DNA of 64,000 nucleotides from the NCBI RefSeq assembly GCF_022965805.1, contig NC_133108.1, positions 37,952,051-38,016,050 on the forward strand. The letters are read 5' to 3'. The first letter of the stretch is position 1; each line of letters starts with the position of its first letter. Source of the stretch: Primulina eburnea (Eukaryota; Streptophyta; Magnoliopsida; Lamiales; Gesneriaceae). Below the pieces are notes generated by a model that was not told the DNA's origin, did not search any database, and saw nothing but the letters and a program-made list of their open reading frames with translations. The translations under genes were made by a program, and so were the position numbers. Positions 62,486-64,000 of this stretch are shown here, one piece after another.

Positions 62486-62665
62486 CAAAAATTTATGTGA
62501 TAAGGTCTTACGGGTTTATTTTGTGAGACGAATTTCTTATTTGGGTAATCCATGAAAAAATATTATTTTTTATGCTAAGAGTATTACTTTTTATTGTGAA
62601 TATCGGTAGGGTTGACTCGTCTCATAGATAAAGATTCGTGAGACCGTCTCACAAGAGACATACTC
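62486..62665 (+). mobile_element. MITE copy 5 (GTGAGAC-GTCTCAC family)
   Basis: Full-length copy in the same orientation as copy 1. The right-end palindrome CGTGAGACCGTCTCAC is perfect, while the left one has decayed (TGTGATAAGGTCTTACGGG). The core TATGCTAAGAGTATTACTTT is shared with the other copies. Confidence 0.85.
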
Positions 62666-63030
62666 AAGAATTAATTACAACTTAGTAATTTCAACACTAA
62701 ATACATATATTGGCCAGAGACACGCAACGACTCGATCGATGATGTTAATTTCATAATGGCTTACGAATTTTGTCTTTTGTTTCCTTACAGTTTTTGTTAA
62801 TTAGTTCTTCATACAAATTATATTGCATGTTTGATAAATTTATAACATGGATGGATGAATGTGGGTAAAAAGAAAAGAATTTGGTCAAAGAGACATGGTG
62901 ATTCATGAATGAGAAGAGATTTAGTTTTCGTTTAACAAACCATTTTTGACCCTTCGATTTCTCAAACGACTTAAATTGTATTCTTAGAATCAAGATTTTT
63001 CCTGCTCCAATTCGATAAGGAAGAATAATG

Positions 63031-63037
<7 letters not shown>

Positions 63038-63094
<57 letters not shown>
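63038..63094. repeat. (TA)n microsatellite
   Basis: Uninterrupted TA run of about 57 bp, the longest in the window. Confidence 0.95.
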
Positions 63095-63097
<3 letters not shown>

Positions 63098-64000
63098 ACA
63101 CAAGCATATAAATATACAGATGACATATATGTGTATACGTGTGCGTATTAATGTCTCTGCATACGTTGCGTATTTGCATAATCTTGTTTAATTTTTGTGT
63201 GTGATGAGTTAAGTCAATTAATATAAATTATTGGGAATATGTATTAAAATTCTTTAGGGATTATTCTTATGATTTTGTTTATAACTAGTTATTATATATA
63301 CTTATATTTTTCAGGGCCATGAGATTTTATATTTGACAAAAAAAACACGTAACTATTTTGATTGTTTTGTGAAATCGAAGTACTAAATTACTTGCTTTTA
63401 AATATTTTTTTATATATTGTTATTTTGTTTTGAATAATATATATCGTTATTTTGTTTATTAGAGAGAATGTCACAACTCGTGTACTACGCTAATATTATT
63501 CCAAAATTATATTAGTATTAAACTTCAACCCTATACATTTATGTACCTTTCGTAGTAATTTTTTTATTTTCCAAATATTAAAATTTGGCATATAATAATT
63601 CTTTATTAACCCTCTACTAAAAGTGCTTATTTTTTACATATGACAAAATCGAGTCGGCAAAGGAAATAATGAGTTAATAGATTCCCATGCTATGTTAATT
63701 GCTTTTTATTAAAATGGGGAGAAGGGAATCGAAGAATCTAATTGCATGTACAAATAAACAACTTGGAATCACCTTATTAGAGGATTCAAACAAACTCTTG
63801 TTCCTCGTCTGATTTTTGTTCTCAAAAATCAGAAATCGATTCAAGAATTAGATGATGTACTTTAAAGGTTCAAACTATGTTCGTGGTAAGGAATTAGATT
63901 TTCTTTTGATATTTTACTCAATAATGCAAATTATTGTTATTGTTAAGATTAATTTATATATTCGGCTTCAATACAATTAGCAAGAAGAATAATAGTTTAT

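Larger units (their letters stand above)
60968..64000. other. Promoter of the PHL5-like gene and intergenic DNA
   Basis: Apart from the MITE and the TA tract, no gene or RNA was recognised up to the window end. The first several hundred bases are probably leader and promoter of the MYB-CC gene. Confidence 0.55.

Overview
This is plant nuclear DNA. Protein-coding genes carry several short exons with GT-AG introns, the intergenic DNA is AT-rich, and plant LTR retrotransposons (Tekay-type Gypsy, Copia), Mutator-like and hAT-like DNA elements and MITEs are abundant. The gene set (TGA bZIP, SPL9-type SBP factor with a miR156 site, MYB-CC factor, UBA2-type RNA-binding protein) points to a eudicot. 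I suspect an asterid, perhaps Lamiales, but the window alone does not prove this. No prokaryotic, organellar, CRISPR or tRNA/rRNA features were seen.

Layout. 1-1773 (minus): 5' half of a TGA9/TGA10-like bZIP gene, cut by the window edge. 2-8 kb: AT-rich intergenic DNA with two copies of a ~180 bp MITE whose ends hold the palindrome GTGAGAC(C/G)GTCTCAC. 8.3-10.7 kb: a doubtful small spliced gene, a decayed Copia RNase H fragment and a miniature LTR element (TRIM). 10765-19139: a complete Tekay/chromovirus-type Gypsy element on the minus strand with ~1.1 kb LTRs, a CGAAG target duplication, gag-pol with one frameshift, and an extra coiled-coil ORF 5' of gag. 19544-20677: solo LTR of a related family (TSD TGTTT). 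21174-22686 (minus): SPL9-like gene. 23-31 kb: intergenic DNA with two more MITEs and a decayed Gypsy pol fragment.

31290-31694 (minus): small basic AT-hook-like plant protein of unknown function. 34.3-35.8 kb: mTERF pseudogene, with a hAT-type MITE next to it. 36.3-40.9 kb: a Mutator-like element present as two ~2.1-2.4 kb copies head to head around a 44 bp spacer, that is, a natural hairpin locus. 41481-42472: a hAT-like element carrying an intronless COX5b fragment. 42707-45261 (minus): intact six-exon gene for a two-RRM UBA2/hnRNP-like protein. 48042-58062: three-level nest: a ~2.9 kb Gypsy-type solo LTR (TSD AGAGC) holds a Copia element (TSD CTTGA), which holds a 1.36 kb solo LTR (TSD AAATC). 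58669-60967 (minus): intact seven-exon MYB-CC (PHL5-like) gene. 61-64 kb: intergenic DNA with a fifth MITE and a long (TA)n tract.

The host genes are not an operon or cluster. They are independent regulators (TGA bZIP, miR156-controlled SPL, MYB-CC, RNA-binding protein) separated by repeats. The best candidates for something not yet described are the inverted Mutator-like hairpin locus, the hAT element with captured COX5b sequence and the coiled-coil ORF inside the Tekay element. All splice sites, target duplications and repeat ends were read by eye; no alignment or database search was run.
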